Shown: one piece after another, positions 35,808 to 48,812 of the stretch
How positions within the stretch are numbered: position 1 is the stretch's first letter
How the letters are laid out: every line of letters begins with the position of its first letter
Assembly: GCA_030847615.1 (NCBI GenBank)
Contig: JAUMIR010000004.1
Location: forward strand, 272,203,501-272,267,500
DNA length: 64,000 nucleotides
From: Gambelia wislizenii
Lineage: Eukaryota > Chordata > Lepidosauria > Squamata > Crotaphytidae
Direction: 5' to 3'
Notes under the pieces: generated by a model
The model's database searches: none
Seen by the model: only the letters and a program-made list of their open reading frames with translations
Told to the model about the DNA's origin: nothing
Position numbers and translations under genes: made by a program

Positions 35808-37388
35808 TTATGGAAAAAGTACAATTGCATATTTAGATCAGCTAAGTCAAAATCAAACATGAACATACAATGTCTTGAAGAAGAATTTATCTGCCTTTGA
35901 TTTTTCTACATTTCATTGTGTTAGCAGCTGGAAATGAAATGGATTTAATTGACACTGGTACCACTTGATATATTGTATAAGGCAATTAAAAAGTTGGCAT
36001 TTTCCATGTTTTGCACTTTTTTTTAGATATAAACACATATTTGAAAGTTGTTGAAAAAAAGTTGCTTAATTCATTCGCAATATAAAAAAAAGGTTAATTA
36101 AAACATTATTACCTTACACTTTGGTCAACAAAGGTCCCACTATAGCTTACAAAAATTCCTGCCTACACTTATAATTGAAAAGACATGACATAAAAAAAAA
36201 GAGAAAAAAAAGAGGTGTGCAATGGCATAATTTCTAGAAGTTAGCAGTTCTTATAATGACCAAATGTATCTCAGCAGTTGTACTGGAATAGCCTTGCTCC
36301 TCTTCCCTCCTACTGTTTTTCAAGCTGATGAAATGACTATAAACTAGGTAACACTGGGGGCAGCAGCTGAGCTTTTAACAAAGATGAAGAGACAGCCCTA
36401 CCTCTTCTGAAAGCTGGTGGGCTGAATCCAGATTTAGGCATGTGCAACAGAACTGGCAGAAATAATTTCCCTTCCATTCCTCCCCACAGAATCCTTTCTT
36501 AACTCTTGGGAAATGCTACTCAGAGAACACTGCTGAATGGAGTAGATTGTGGTGTGGGAGGCTGAGGATGAATCCCAGAGACACCTTCCATGAGTGTGTG
36601 ACAGGACAGATTTCCCTGTCTCTTTTTCACCAAGCCAGCCTCTTCAGCCCTACTGTATACATTGTGGCATCACTAATGTTGGTGTCACCCCTCCCCCGAC
36701 GGTGTCACCTGGTGCAATTTGGTCTCTCTGCACCCCCAGTAGCGCTGCCACTGTGTATATAATCTGCTTGTCCAACTGAATAGACTTTGCATGTACAATC
36801 CAAAGCAAGTTTCAAAGCTGCACAAGTAGTTTTTAAAATACATTTCTATGTATCTATCTGGCACAGACTGAACGACAAATTGTTACACACTGTTTTTAAA
36901 GAAATAGCACACAGTAGGTGACACTAAATTATGTCAGTCTTACATAATGATCTAGTGCAACCATCATAATTCCATATAAAATTTGTTATATTTGTTAAAA
37001 TAAAATATATATTCTTAAAATAGAGTAACTCCATTAATACACTTATTAAAAAACAGATATAACCGTCAGAACATACTGTTTACTGGACAGTACAAGATGA
37101 TGAATGCCAAAGCCCTAAATGATTAGGGGACGTACAGCAAGAGACCCATTTTCAATTAAAACTACCCAGGAATATGTTTTAGGCTTACCAACAATATACC
37201 ATCAGAACAATCAGGATATGCAGAGTCAGGTCTTATTTGATGTGGCTTTTGGTGGTCTTGTATATCCAAAAAAATATATGGTAGGCTGTAAATTTTTAAA
37301 AGCTATACAAAGCACATCTAGGGGCTAAAGAAACCAGATTACTTTTGGTGTGCCAATTAATACCACCTGTCTTGCCACTGCTACTCTT

Positions 37389-37885
37389 TTTTAAAGTTAT
37401 ACTTTTATTGATGAAAAGACAAGATCTCTTATACAATTAACCAATACAGCACAATTCCAATACCATCTCTTTTTGTCATTTTTACAATTTTTAGAATTTA
37501 CTCTATTGCCTCTATTTGTTATTTCACAGAATCTTCTCATTGATTTGACTTCCTTTGGCTTATCCAAACTCGTAAGATAGTCTCATAACTATTTCTTTTT
37601 TTCTTTTTTTTAATGTCTTCTGTTTTAACCTGTTTTTTTAATTATTCACTCCACCTATTCTCTTAATATTTCCATATGCCTTTTAACTGTTGCTGTCTCC
37701 ATCATAAATTAATCATCAAAATAAAGTAGAAAATACTTAAAATACTTATTTCACTAATACACCACACCTCTTTCCAATATTTGATTACTTGTAACCAGTC
37801 TCTATCTGGTTCGTGGATTTAGAATTAATCTTTGAGGTTAAAATATCCATCTCAATCATGTTGGTTAATTTTAGTAACCAACCAC
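37389..37885 (-). mobile_element. 5'-truncated L1 LINE, 3' end only
   Basis: Read on the minus strand, it begins near the ORF2 C-terminus (VIKYWKEVW-like peptide at about 37765-37800), continues through an A-rich 3'UTR and ends AATAAAAGTATAACTTTAAAAAAG. It is flanked by a 16-bp target-site duplication with one mismatch: TGCCACTGCTACTCTT at 37373-37388 and TGCCGCTGCTACTCTT at 37886-37901. It is more diverged than the L1 at 48.8 kb. Confidence 0.8.
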
Positions 37886-40800
37886 TGCCGCTGCTACTCT
37901 TGAAGTGATAGCTGCAGTGTTTTTAAGAATCACTGTAAACAGAGTTAAAATCATGAGTGTTAGAACAGCATGTTAAAAGAACAGAAGTTCTGAAAAAGGT
38001 ACTGTTCATAATTCTCACCAGCTGTGGAACAACAAGAAGCACCTGCCTCTTCCTCACTGTCAATTTAAATTATGGAGAAAAGTTTCAATTTGAAGGTGTT
38101 TTGATCTTAACCCTGCACTGATGCATAAAACTGAGTATGCATGGTATCTTCCAAACACCACATGTTGACAATAAAAGCTTAAATCCACTGTTGTATTAGT
38201 GTCCAACTGCCAGTGCAACAAACTTTCATCCCTTAACCCTTTCTACGCTGCCTGAAAACCATATCAACTGGATACTATAAATACTAATATAATGCATCAA
38301 AACAACATGGGAAAATTTTGAAGCCCAACCACAACCTTGGGCAATTCCAGAAGTCTAGAAAAGAACTCTTGATAATCATGGTAGATATATATCTCAGTAT
38401 CATACTTAATGTGGTATGGTTTTGTATTAAATATAACTCCATATTATTTCCTTGTGTGTAATGCACCTAATTGATAATTTTGCCATGGGACTTCAAGTGT
38501 GGCTGAAAACATTTACGATGTTTATATTTTTGACTATTTTATCTATTAAAAGTATTCATTAAAATATGATTGATCATTTTTCAACCCACCAGGGCACCCA
38601 CAGTTATACCTTATGATTAGATCAGAAAAATGACTGGACAGAACTCTGGATGGTTTCCAATAAAAAGAAAAGAAAGGGAGAGCAGATAAGGAATGTTAGG
38701 AGAAAAAGAGTGGTTGATGCTAAGAAATGTTTCTGATAAATAAAAAAGAATGGGGAACAGCATGGGACATGTCAAGCACCAATCCAAGCCCCATGACATA
38801 ACTGTTGTTTACCTGGCTTTACAATGTATTAAATTGTTCCCCTGGTTTATAATCCATACACTCATCTCTGTTTTCCATGAGGCAGAAATCTTCAGTTGTC
38901 ACTCTCACCAGTCTTTGCAACTGGTATCCAGCTCAAGATACCTAGGTAATTCCTACTGGAAAACCAAAATCCACTTTCAAGAGTAATCTAGACATTAAGG
39001 GAAAATGCTAGGCTCAGAATACTTACCTACCACCAGCTTTACTGGCTCTCCCAGTCATTCTCTGAAATATATGACTTTCTGGAGGAACCATGCTTAAGAA
39101 CTCTTAGTATAACATGTTATCATGTGTCAGGTCCAATTGTAATTGCTTTTTAAGATATGACAGAGAAAGAGAGTGTACAAGGAACAGTTGGTAAGTTCAA
39201 AAATAAAAAAAATAATCAACCACAGGTTTAGCATAAAGTGGAATGACTGAATTAGCACTACACCTGAAGGCCTTAGATCAACAGATTTTATTAAATCTTC
39301 ATGATCCCAGAGAATCTTAGGTGATGACAACAGATTTCTTACAGCTTCCACATGAAGTAAAAAACAACAATCGAACAACAACACAGTACAATGTGAACCA
39401 CAGCTATGTTCTTAGCCTTCCCAACAACAAATACAACGGTTTATTGTGGAATTCCTGTTTGATGGCCATTGCTGGGTAAATTGTCCTCAGTGAGTAGGCT
39501 CCCCTCATCCAGCAGTAAGTTGGGAATTATAAGGGGTTCATTCAGTTCTATTTTCAAAATTCAACTTCATGACCTATTGTATAAAAAAAAAGTAAATATG
39601 AATTCCATGTTTTCAAGGTTAATAAAATCAAGGGCCATGTTATTACGACTGTCAATAGACTGCAACTCATCAAATAGATACAGAATGTTATGCATGACTG
39701 TACAATGCAGGTTCAGATACAGTTTAAAGACATGTGAAATTTACTAAATGCTAACACCAGGAATTGGAATAATGTGGCCTTCCAGATACTGTTGGGGCTC
39801 TCATTCCTACTGTTGGCTTACACTCATATCTAGATGTAGGTTATTCTAGGATTCTGCCACCTCCATTGGTTTCAGAGAAAAGTTAATTTGAGTATCCACA
39901 AATGTAATCACATTTTTAAAAAAGAAAATAATATTTATTTATTATTTACTTATTTTATATCCTGCTTTTCTCCCATATGGAGCCCAAAGTGGCTGAAAAG
40001 GAAATTGTAAGTTGTGATGCCTGACTTCTGTATCGCTTAAACAGTGAACTATGCTACTTCCTCATGCACTCATTGCAATTTAGTCTTGGCACATCCACAT
40101 TTCTTCTTGGACTACAAGCTTCCATTTTCTCTCTCTGCAGATTGCAGTAAGCAATTGAGCCAAACCATAGGCTGCAAATCATCTGAAACTATCTATCTCT
40201 CCTCCCACAACACATATGTACATTAATGCATTAATAATTTTATTGAAAGAAGTTTGTGGTAATGATAGTGTTATCCTCAGCACTTGGATGTGACACCAAA
40301 ATTCTTCACAAGGAGCTTCTGGAAATGCATACTGTGCATATAGTATACTGTGGAAACATGGAAAATAAACATAAACTTCAGTAAGGCTGCTGAACCTTAA
40401 GATGTTGGCATGAAATCAGTGGTGTGGTGCCTACAGATGTAACATTTCTAGAAATTTTGAAAGCCCAGGAGAAAAGTGTCCCTCCCAGAAAAAAAAAGAA
40501 AAGAAAAAGAAATGTGGGGAAAGGATGAAGTACAGTATATGTAACACTTCTTTTCATATCAGACCTAAACTCATTTTACTGTTTTAGCAGTATGAAATGT
40601 ATTACTCATATCTTAGAATATAAAATTGTACTATTTGATATATTTATGAAATGTAAAAATGCAAAAGCCCTAGTTTTGCACAAAAAAATGTCAATATATT
40701 CAATATTAAAAAGACAGCTGAAAACTGCTGCACCCTGTGTTCCACATGTGCCTTATTTTTTGCCATTTGAGAAACAGGAAAAAAGTGAAAATAGAAACCA

Positions 40801-40969
40801 TAAATAAACAAAAAAAAAGTTTATTATATGGACATAAATTTTAACAATGCTGAAAGTATTGAACACTCCAATATTGTATTGTGATTTTACAGTTATGTCA
40901 TATTAATTGTGGGAAAGTTAGTATCGATCTAGGAATAAACATATCCTTTAAAATACGTACCTCACAAAC

Positions 40970-42260
40970 TTTGAGTCAGAGTCAGATTAAGATTAATTTT
41001 TGAATCAAAGCCTTCATTTTTATCTTCTTGGACTTCAGAAAATGTAAGGACTGCATGAATTGAAACAAACTTCTGCACACTTTCACATCATATTTCTGGA
41101 TTCATATCCTGTAGCAAATGGAGTAATCTGGAGCAAAGCAAGAAGCATCTATTTTCTACAGAAGCCTTGCCATCATGTTGCAGGAAGAATATGCTTAACA
41201 AAATCTCGGTTGTAGTCCTGATCAAATTCTTGAAGAAGTTCTATATTCTCCAACATTGGATAATACTTTCCAATATTAAGTCCTGAATGTGTTGCTTGTT
41301 TGCTAATCTAGTCAATCTAGCAGCAATGCTACCACCTTTGAACCTTGAATCTAAGATGAGTGCAGATGCATGAATTGGCTAGCAACAAAGTTCTTCCAAT
41401 TTTTTAAGTAAACTTTGCCACCTTTCCTTCTTTTTTACTGACCACTGGAGACAAATTTAAGATTATCAAACACAATATATTTTATCTGGGTAACAAGGTA
41501 TAGAATATCTGACCACAGTGTACCATTGCATTCAGATACAGTAACTGCTGAAGAAACCTGCTATAAAATCTTCAAGGAGTTCTGCAGCTGAACCCAGATG
41601 ATATATTCTTCAAGAAAAGTGTTCCTTATCTTTATAACTATTGAAAATTCTTGAATTCTGTTTCTTAAAAAACTTTTAAAAAGTAAATTTTCAAATGAGA
41701 TTGCCACAGCACCCCATCAGTTTGAGTGTTCCAATTTTACTCTTCCCATTCTTTCTTCTTGTATGGTCCAGCTCCAATATGAAGGAACATCATGTGTAAT
41801 TTCATTTGCCCTTCTGTAGATCTTTTCCAGTGTGTCCAACTACATAAAAATCATTAGGAAACAGATTCAAGCCATGTGAAATAAATCCTATTGCAGTAAG
41901 ATCTGGATAGCTATCCATTATGATGCCCCATGCTGTTTTCATATTATTTGCACTGTCACTCAACAAAGCAAACAGTTGACCACTTCCAAACTTTTCTAGG
42001 ATTTCATTTATTTTATTATTGATATACTTTGTAGAGCAGCTCTTTCTACTTTTTTCAATGCTTTTGTTAAAAAAAAAATTCACAAAACTCACTTATGACT
42101 CTTCCTTCCCTACTTTTGTCTACCTATCTGTTAGTATTGCAAGTTCTTTAATGGTTTTTTTCTTACACATTCTGCATTACACATTCATATTCAAACTTAA
42201 GAAGAGGTTTTCTCAGAATATATCTGCTGCACAAATGATATGGGGATCTGAAATGCAGCC
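40970..42260 (-). mobile_element. Degenerate hAT-family transposase
   Basis: The minus-strand frame 41802-42092 contains LLSDSANNMKTAWG and GFISHGLNLF, matching the catalytic-core and Cys/His-region layout of hAT transposases. Further along (about 41340-41370) SALILDSRFKGG corresponds to the conserved LDPRFK block, and later peptides resemble the C-terminus. Stops and frameshifts break it up, so it is a relic. The terminal inverted repeats were not located. ORF 42503-42769 to its right may or may not belong to it. Confidence 0.75.
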
Positions 42261-42303
42261 TGCCAATATCTGCTTTCTCCTCTAGGACCCCATCTTACCA
42301 ACT

Positions 42304-42375
42304 ACATGGCAGGGGGTTGGACTGGATGGCCCTCGTGGTCTCTTCCAACGCTGCAATTCTATGATTCTATGAACT
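42304..42375 (+). mobile_element. CR1 LINE 3' terminus
   Basis: CATGGCAGGGGGTTGGACTGGATGGCCCTCGTGGTCTCTTCCAACGCTGCAATTCTATGATTCTATGA is the CR1 3' end with its repeated ATTCTATG unit. It lies beside the hAT relic. Confidence 0.92.
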
Positions 42376-42784
42376 AATGTTGTTATTCTTGGGAGTATTT
42401 GGATACATTTGGCAGAGATATCAGTTTGTTCTCACTACCTGATGGTGCTGATTAGACAAGACTCTATGATACTGATGCTGCGGAAGAAACAGTGCTTCTG
42501 GGTCAACAATGTTTGTTGCAATTGTTCGTTCCATAGTCATCCACTTCACTTTCACTCATGAATGCTTTAATATCTGCAGGAAACTTAGCGTATAGAATAG
42601 TGTGTGTGATTATCCTGGTAGCATTTGGAAACACATAATTCATCTGACAATATTTGGAAAACACAACTTTTTCACCTTGAAGGACTTGCAGCATGAAAAT
42701 GCTGTCATACTTTAGAAGAAGGTCACACCATTTTGCTAAAGGCGGAAGTAATAAGAAAAATATTGACAAGATATAACATGGCCA

Positions 42785-43185
42785 TAGGAAGGCAACAGCC
42801 CTATGAAAAATGTTTTAGGAGCTGGGTGCTGGGAATGAAATGATTAAGAGGTAGGAGTGATTAAGAGGTGACATGACAGTCATCTTTAAACATCTGAAGG
42901 GGCATCGTGTGGAAGATGGAGCAAGTTTCTTTTCTGCTGCTTCAGAGATTAGGAAATAACCAATGGATTAAAATTAAAAGAAAAACATTCTATCTAAACT
43001 TTAGATGGAACTTCCTGATGGCAAAAGGTGTTTAACAGTGGAACATACTATCTTGGGAGGATAGTAAAATCTTCTTTCAAGATCTTTAAACAGAAGTTGG
43101 ATGACCGTATCTCAGGGAGTATTTTACTTGTGTATACCTGCATGGCAATGGGTTGAACTAGATGCCCATCAACCTAATCCCTTTG
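42785..43185 (+). mobile_element. CR1 LINE 3' region, older copy
   Basis: GACATGACAGTCATCTTTAAACATCTGAAGGGGCATC, GCAAGTTTCTTTTCTGCTGC, GGAACTTCCTGATGGCAAAAG and TGCATGGCAATGGGTTGAACTAGATG follow the order of the CR1 3' end, with more substitutions than at 10 kb. Confidence 0.8.
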
Positions 43186-44329
43186 ACAGAAGAAGATACT
43201 TCTATTGCTGATCTCAGAATATATGCAAATTAGTACTGGTGAAGGAGGTCCTTTCATGCATAAAAGGTTGAAATAAAGCACAATGCCCAACTCCTCAACA
43301 CAATGGCAACTGGATCATTGCAAGCATAGATAAGATAGAGATATTTCATAATAAATGGCTTTTTAATATTAGAACTTACATGTGTGTTAATGATCTAAAG
43401 AAGAACCGGTAGAAAGTGTGATTTTATTTTAGAAGACTCACTAAGAATGCTCTATAAAAACAATATTAGAGAATTATTGCATAAAAATGCACAGTAAGTC
43501 CAAGTTTATTTTCTTAAAGTTTAGAAATACAAGCTTAAGAGGCTTGATGTCCCAATGGACAGAACATACTTCAAAAACCATACAGTAAAATATTTTAAAT
43601 GACTTGAGTTGTGACTTCCATTCTGTGAACAATAACACATTCCTGTTCTCCCAAACTATTGCAATCCCTTTCATTATTCTCTGCTCTTTGATTAAGTCAT
43701 ATGGTGCTGTACACATGAAAAAAAATATAACTAATTTTAAGGGGAAAACCCAATAAAAATGACAGAATCTGGGTCATGGAACTGCAACCCCATACCCTGA
43801 AAAAACGCTCCAACAGCACTGAAAATGATACCACAGTAGGAAGCAGAATCATTGACATTGAGCATAAGTGCCTTCTACACACACAACAGAATTCCAGTTC
43901 CAAATTAAAATCTCCATTCTCCAATATTCAATTCTCTCCAGTCTTAATGGAAAAAAGAACCCCTCACCCAACCTTAGCATTCAGTTAGAAACTAAGGTGT
44001 GGTTGCCAACTATCCAATTAATGCTGTGTATAGTTTAGGCACTTGGGAGCAAATCTTATCTAACCTGATAGAACCTTCTTCCAAGGAAGAATGTAGTGGT
44101 TTGGACTACATAAAAGGAAAAGGAAAGAAGGGAGAGTTACATGAGCACAAGTATTTCGGTCTCAGTGGTCCTCAAAGGACACAGAAGACTGTATGACCAA
44201 GGTATTCAAATTACCACAGCCTTTGTCACAGTTGTGTTCCCTAGACCGTAAGACTTCCAGCCATTTTAAAATAAATAGATGTTATTCACTCATATAAGAG
44301 GAAAAATAAAGTCTCACGCTTGAAGATAG

Positions 44330-45115
44330 TGCCTGTTATCAACTTCGGCTGATACGCCAGCTGTGCCCTTCCCTGGAAACTAGGGACCTCGAAACTGTGG
44401 TACATGCACTGGTAACCTCCTGTCTGGATTTCTGTAATGTGCTCTACATGGGGCTACCCTTGTGCTTGACTCGGAAACTTCAACTAGTCCAGAACATGGC
44501 AGCTAGGTTGATTTCTGGCGTTTCCAGAAGAGAGCATATAACAGCTGTGCTAAAAGCTCTCCACTGGCTGCCTATTAGTTTCCGGGCACAGTACAAGGTA
44601 TTGGTTATGACCTTTAAAGCCCTACATGGTTTGGGTCCAACTTACCTCCGGGACCGCCTCCTTCCGTATGACCCTCCACGCGCACTTCGGTCCTCTGGGA
44701 GGAATCTGTTACAGTCTACGAAAACAAAGCTGTCGGTGACCTCCCTGAGGGCCTTCTCTGCTACTGCTCCCAGATTATGGAATGGCCTGCCGGATGAGAT
44801 CCATCTTATTACCACCTTAGATAGCTTTAAAAAAGCTGTCAAGACGGATCTTTTCCGGCAGGCCTTTCCTGAATAATTATCCCGGTCCAAGACTTGGCTG
44901 TCCTTTCTGGGCTGTGATTGTATGTTTTAATTTTTTCTTCTAATTTATATATTTTTAATTATTGTATGTTTTTAATCCTTCATAATTTAATATTACTTTA
45001 AGGGGTGGGTGGGCTAGGGTATTGTGATTATGGAGTTTTTATATTGTAAGCCGCCCTGATTGCGTTGCAGAGGGGCGGGATAGAAATAAAATTTTATTAT
45101 TATTATTATTAGATC
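44330..45115 (+). mobile_element. L2-like LINE 3' end with ORF2 C-terminus
   Basis: The open frame 44397-44876 (159 codons) matches the C-terminal part of L2/CR1-group ORF2: SCLDFCNVLYMGLP, LQLVQNMAARLISG, ALHWLPI, FKALHGLGPTYL and SATAPRLWNGLP. It is followed by a 3'UTR with AAGCCGCCCTGATTGC, GGGGCGGGATAGAAATAAA and a TTA microsatellite tail. The frame is intact within the fragment, but the element is 5'-truncated. Confidence 0.88.
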
Positions 45116-45650
45116 TACCAAGTAGGCAATGTATTTAACAGCAAACAGTAATCTACTAACAGGAGCAACTTGGGAAGTGTAGAAATATATAGACCACAGA
45201 ACCCACATCCACATAATTACAAGTATTTGGGGGGTAAACATTTAAACAAGCATTTCTGGGCAGCAAAACAGATATAGAACTTATAATACCCCCACCCCCA
45301 GAGATGTATGGTTGGCATCGGTTACCTTAGCATTCAAAAATGATTTGCCCTGCATCCAATGTCATGCTAATTGATGCCCACTATTACAGCAGAACTTTCT
45401 TTTCCTCTTCTACCCTGCAACCTTTCATGCAACTCGAGAACCAGCTTTGAAGGGCTTCCTACTGCTCCACAACAAGTTCTGAAGGGGACCTGCAATGGGG
45501 AAATGGGTCCCCCAACTTCACAGCTGGATCCTGAAGTTTGAAAACATAACTTTTCAATAAACTCATATGTTATTGGATGTGCTGTACTGACTGAATTATA
45601 TTTTAAAATATTGTTGCTTGTTTTTGCATTTTCACTGTAATGTACTGTAA

Positions 45651-45896
45651 TACAGTAGGACCCCCGTATCCACTGATTCAGTTATCCACAGGACAGAAAT
45701 CAGCATACCTACCATAGAGTCTTCCTAGAAAATGTGTCCTCTCTAGCCATTTTCTAGTTCCTACAAGGGAACTCTATGGTATTTTAAACCGGAAGTCCCA
45801 TTATTTTCAATAGCATTCGCTATTATTCATGGTTTTCGGTATCCACGCCTCCCCCCCCCCGAACCAAGCCCTAGTGGATACAGGGGTCCTACTGTA
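45651..45896. mobile_element. Mariner/Tigger-type MITE
   Basis: TACAGTAGGACCCCCGTATC at the left and GATACAGGGGTCCTACTGTA at the right are a near-perfect inverted pair bounded by TA. Interior blocks match the 8.9, 28.2 and 63.2 kb copies. Confidence 0.9.
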
Positions 45897-46837
45897 TTGT
45901 CCTTTTGCATTCTTGCTATTCACCACCTTGAAATAACTTGTGCACAAAGGGGCCTATAAACGCCTACAGTAGATATAGAAGTTAGAACAATAAAATAATT
46001 AATAGCTAATTTACAGCAATATCTTGTGAATTACATTGCAATACCTTATGGAAATGGTATCATCATATTAGACCACAGAAAGACAGACAGAGCATCTGAT
46101 TCCTGTTTAAAATGCTTTGATCTCCATAACTGTGTGTCACAGATAGTTAGACTCCTCCTCCCAGCTGCTACTGTGGTATTGTTTACAACTTAATTGTTTA
46201 TTTATTTCAAATATTTATAGACCACTTTACAGAGCAGTTAGCTACAGTCACTATAATGTATTTCTTGTAGAATCCTGTCTCCCATACACTACATTTCAGA
46301 ATATATAGTGATTTCCAAATCTACTATTTTATCATCTATCACCCAATCAAAATATTACCAACCAAAAAGTAAACCTGTATTTAACTATTTCTCTTAGTAT
46401 TATTGAACAAAGTTACAGAATTCCTTGAAAGTTGTTTCAGGAACCCAACCATCTGCTCACCAATTGGTTCACACTAATTTGTGGATTATGTTAATCTTAA
46501 TCCTTATTTTGGCAGCTGTTTTCATCAGATACCAACAGCATGCCAGACTGTAATCTAAGATAGCTCATAAAAGGTCCAAATGCTCCTTTTTTTTTTCTTA
46601 GTTACCGAAAAGGCTTTTGTGTATCCCATCAATTACTAACTATATTGCATTTGTTCAGACTGACCATGGCGGTTAATTTCAATTTATGTTCTGTATATGT
46701 GAAGCTAGAAATCAGGGGAGTTTATACAGCATACCTCACACAGACCACAAATATTACCGATCTAGCTTTTCTGTGGATGTTTGGATTCAAATGTCATTGG
46801 TAATGGACCCAAAGTTATTATACAAAATCTTTGCAAG

Positions 46838-47064
46838 TACAGTTGTCCCTCTGTATCCAAGGCTTTGGCATCCACGGATTTAAGTATTCACGGCTTGAAA
46901 ATATTCTTTAAAAAATAATAATCCAAAAAGCAAACCTTGATTTTTCCATAAGGGACACCATTTTGCTATGCCACTGCATATAATGCAACTCGAGTATTCA
47001 TGGATTTTGGTATCCACGAGGAGTCCTGGAACCAAACCCCAGCAAATATGAAGAGACAACTGTA
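46838..47064. mobile_element. Mariner/Tigger-type MITE
   Basis: TACAGTTGTCCCTCTGTATC and ATATGAAGAGACAACTGTA form the termini, with TA on both sides. The interior is the reverse complement of the 10.84-11.07 kb copy (TTGATTTTTCCATAAGGGACACCATTTTGC). Confidence 0.9.
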
Positions 47065-47588
47065 TTGCAATGGTTTCGAATCTGAATAACCATATAGTTC
47101 CTTAACACAAACTGTTAACTAATTGAACACACTGAAAATAATCTCCAGATTGTAAAATGTACAATCTCATATGTAATATGGGACTTAAAGGAAATGTGTA
47201 ATACATATTATCCCTTTTCAGAAAATGATTGAAATTTAGAGCAATGACCAGATTTTATTTATATAATGTGCTGTTTACTAGAGCTTCAAGTGGATCTTCT
47301 GTTCACAGAAGAAGAGAACATTTCCAGTTTCCTATTCTACTTGCAGCTCTGTGCACTACATCCCTGACCATTCCCAAGCTCCTACTCCCAAATACATTTT
47401 CACAGGGCAAAAAGAGCTGCAGATGGCAAGGAGAAAGAACTATTCTACTAACCTGAGTTCTTTTCCAGAAGGAAAGTTATGATCCAAACCCCTGGTTTAC
47501 TTCTCAATTGAATTTACTAAAAACCTACTAAGAGGAGACAACATGAATACACAGAAAGGTTTGCATGTATATTTGACTGCTCACACCT

Positions 47589-47662
47589 GAATGATATGAA
47601 ATGACAGCATACATATGACAGCATATGTTCCATATGAAATGACAGCATATGTTCCATATATA
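47589..47662 (+). repeat. Short AT-rich tandem duplication
   Basis: ATGACAGCATATGTTCCATAT occurs twice in direct succession, preceded by a third partial unit. Confidence 0.7.
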
Positions 47663-48228
47663 TCCTATAAACCAGTGCTTCTCAAACTGACCTTTTGGAC
47701 TGTCAATTCCCCACCTCAACCCCATCACCACACCAGAGACAACAGACTATATCTGTGCCATATTATTACCATATTAGCAGTCTCCTGAAAATTCACTGTG
47801 GACAGCAGTTGATGGCTCATGGACTCTGATACAGATTGAGATGAAAAAGCCTTCCTGAGTTTGTTCAGCAAGCTTCATATCTGCGTGTTTTTTTAATTTG
47901 TATTTCCTACTGCAAATTCATTCCATTTATTTACTACAAGATATATAACATAGTGTCCTTTGATAAAATTAACACATAATAGTTGTTGTTTCCCCAAAGA
48001 TCCCTTACTATTCAAAGTAACATTTGTGGTTACTATAAGAAAAATCTTTCATCAAGCAACCTAGAGTTTGAATCCATGCTTTTAACAGTACGAAGAGTCT
48101 CATGGATATTATCTTTGTACATTTATATTCTTGTTTTCTATCACAGAATTCAAGGCAGCTTACTGAATTCCTAGATGCCAGCCATCTCCACTGATGAGAC
48201 AACAAGCTAATTGGCTTCAGCAAGTTGA

Positions 48229-48555
48229 TACAGGTCAAGCATCCCTTATCTGGAATTCTGAAATCTGAAGTACTCCAAAACCCAAAACTGCCCACATGGG
48301 TGGCTGAGATAGTGACACCTTTGCTTTCTGATGGTTCAGTGTACAAACTTTGTTTCATGCACAAAAGTCTTAAAATATTGTACAAAATTACCTTCAGGGT
48401 TTGTATAAGCTGTATATGCATCATGAATGAATTTTGGGGGTTCCATCTCCAAGATAATTCATTATGTACATATATGCAAATACTGCTATTCAAAAATCTG
48501 AAATCCAAAACACTTCTGGTTCCAAGCATTTCAGATAAGGGACATTCAACCTGTA
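48229..48555. mobile_element. Tigger/MER2-like MITE
   Basis: The termini TACAGGTCAAGCATCCCTTA and AAGGGACATTCAACCTGTA are inverted and TA-bounded. The CTTATCTGGAATTCTGAAATC and GATTTC/CCAAAACAC interior motifs resemble the MER2-type Tigger ends known from mammals. It is distinct from the other MITE family here. Overlapping ORFs on both strands are by-products. Confidence 0.8.
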
Positions 48556-48795
48556 TTTACTTGCCCTTGAGTACACTAACACATGAAAATATTAAACTAG
48601 CCTGTTTGTCCACACGTTATTCAAGAATAATGCTATAAACTTAGAAATGACACAGTTAAGGAAATGTTCCACTGATTGTCAGAATTAAAGCAAAATTACA
48701 AGCTGTGTGACTACCTTTCCCCAAAAATGTGTATGAAAGAAGTAATCCTCTCTCTCTACACAAATTTCACAGAAACATCTTTTCCATCATACCTT

Positions 48796-48812
48796 TAAAT
48801 TGAACAAAGGCT
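48796..48812 (+). repeat. Target-site duplication of the L1 (left copy)
   Basis: TAAATTGAACAAAGGCT matches exactly the sequence at 52341-52357 after the L1 tail. Confidence 0.9.

Noticed and set aside
42503..42769. 88-codon minus-strand ORF as part of the hAT transposase
   Set aside because: It shows no hAT motif and a CR1 tail separates it from the recognisable blocks. Membership is undecided.
48008..48638. ORFs of 173 and 137 codons on opposite strands
   Set aside because: They overlap a Tigger/MER2-like MITE and flanking AT-rich DNA. No protein family was recognised.
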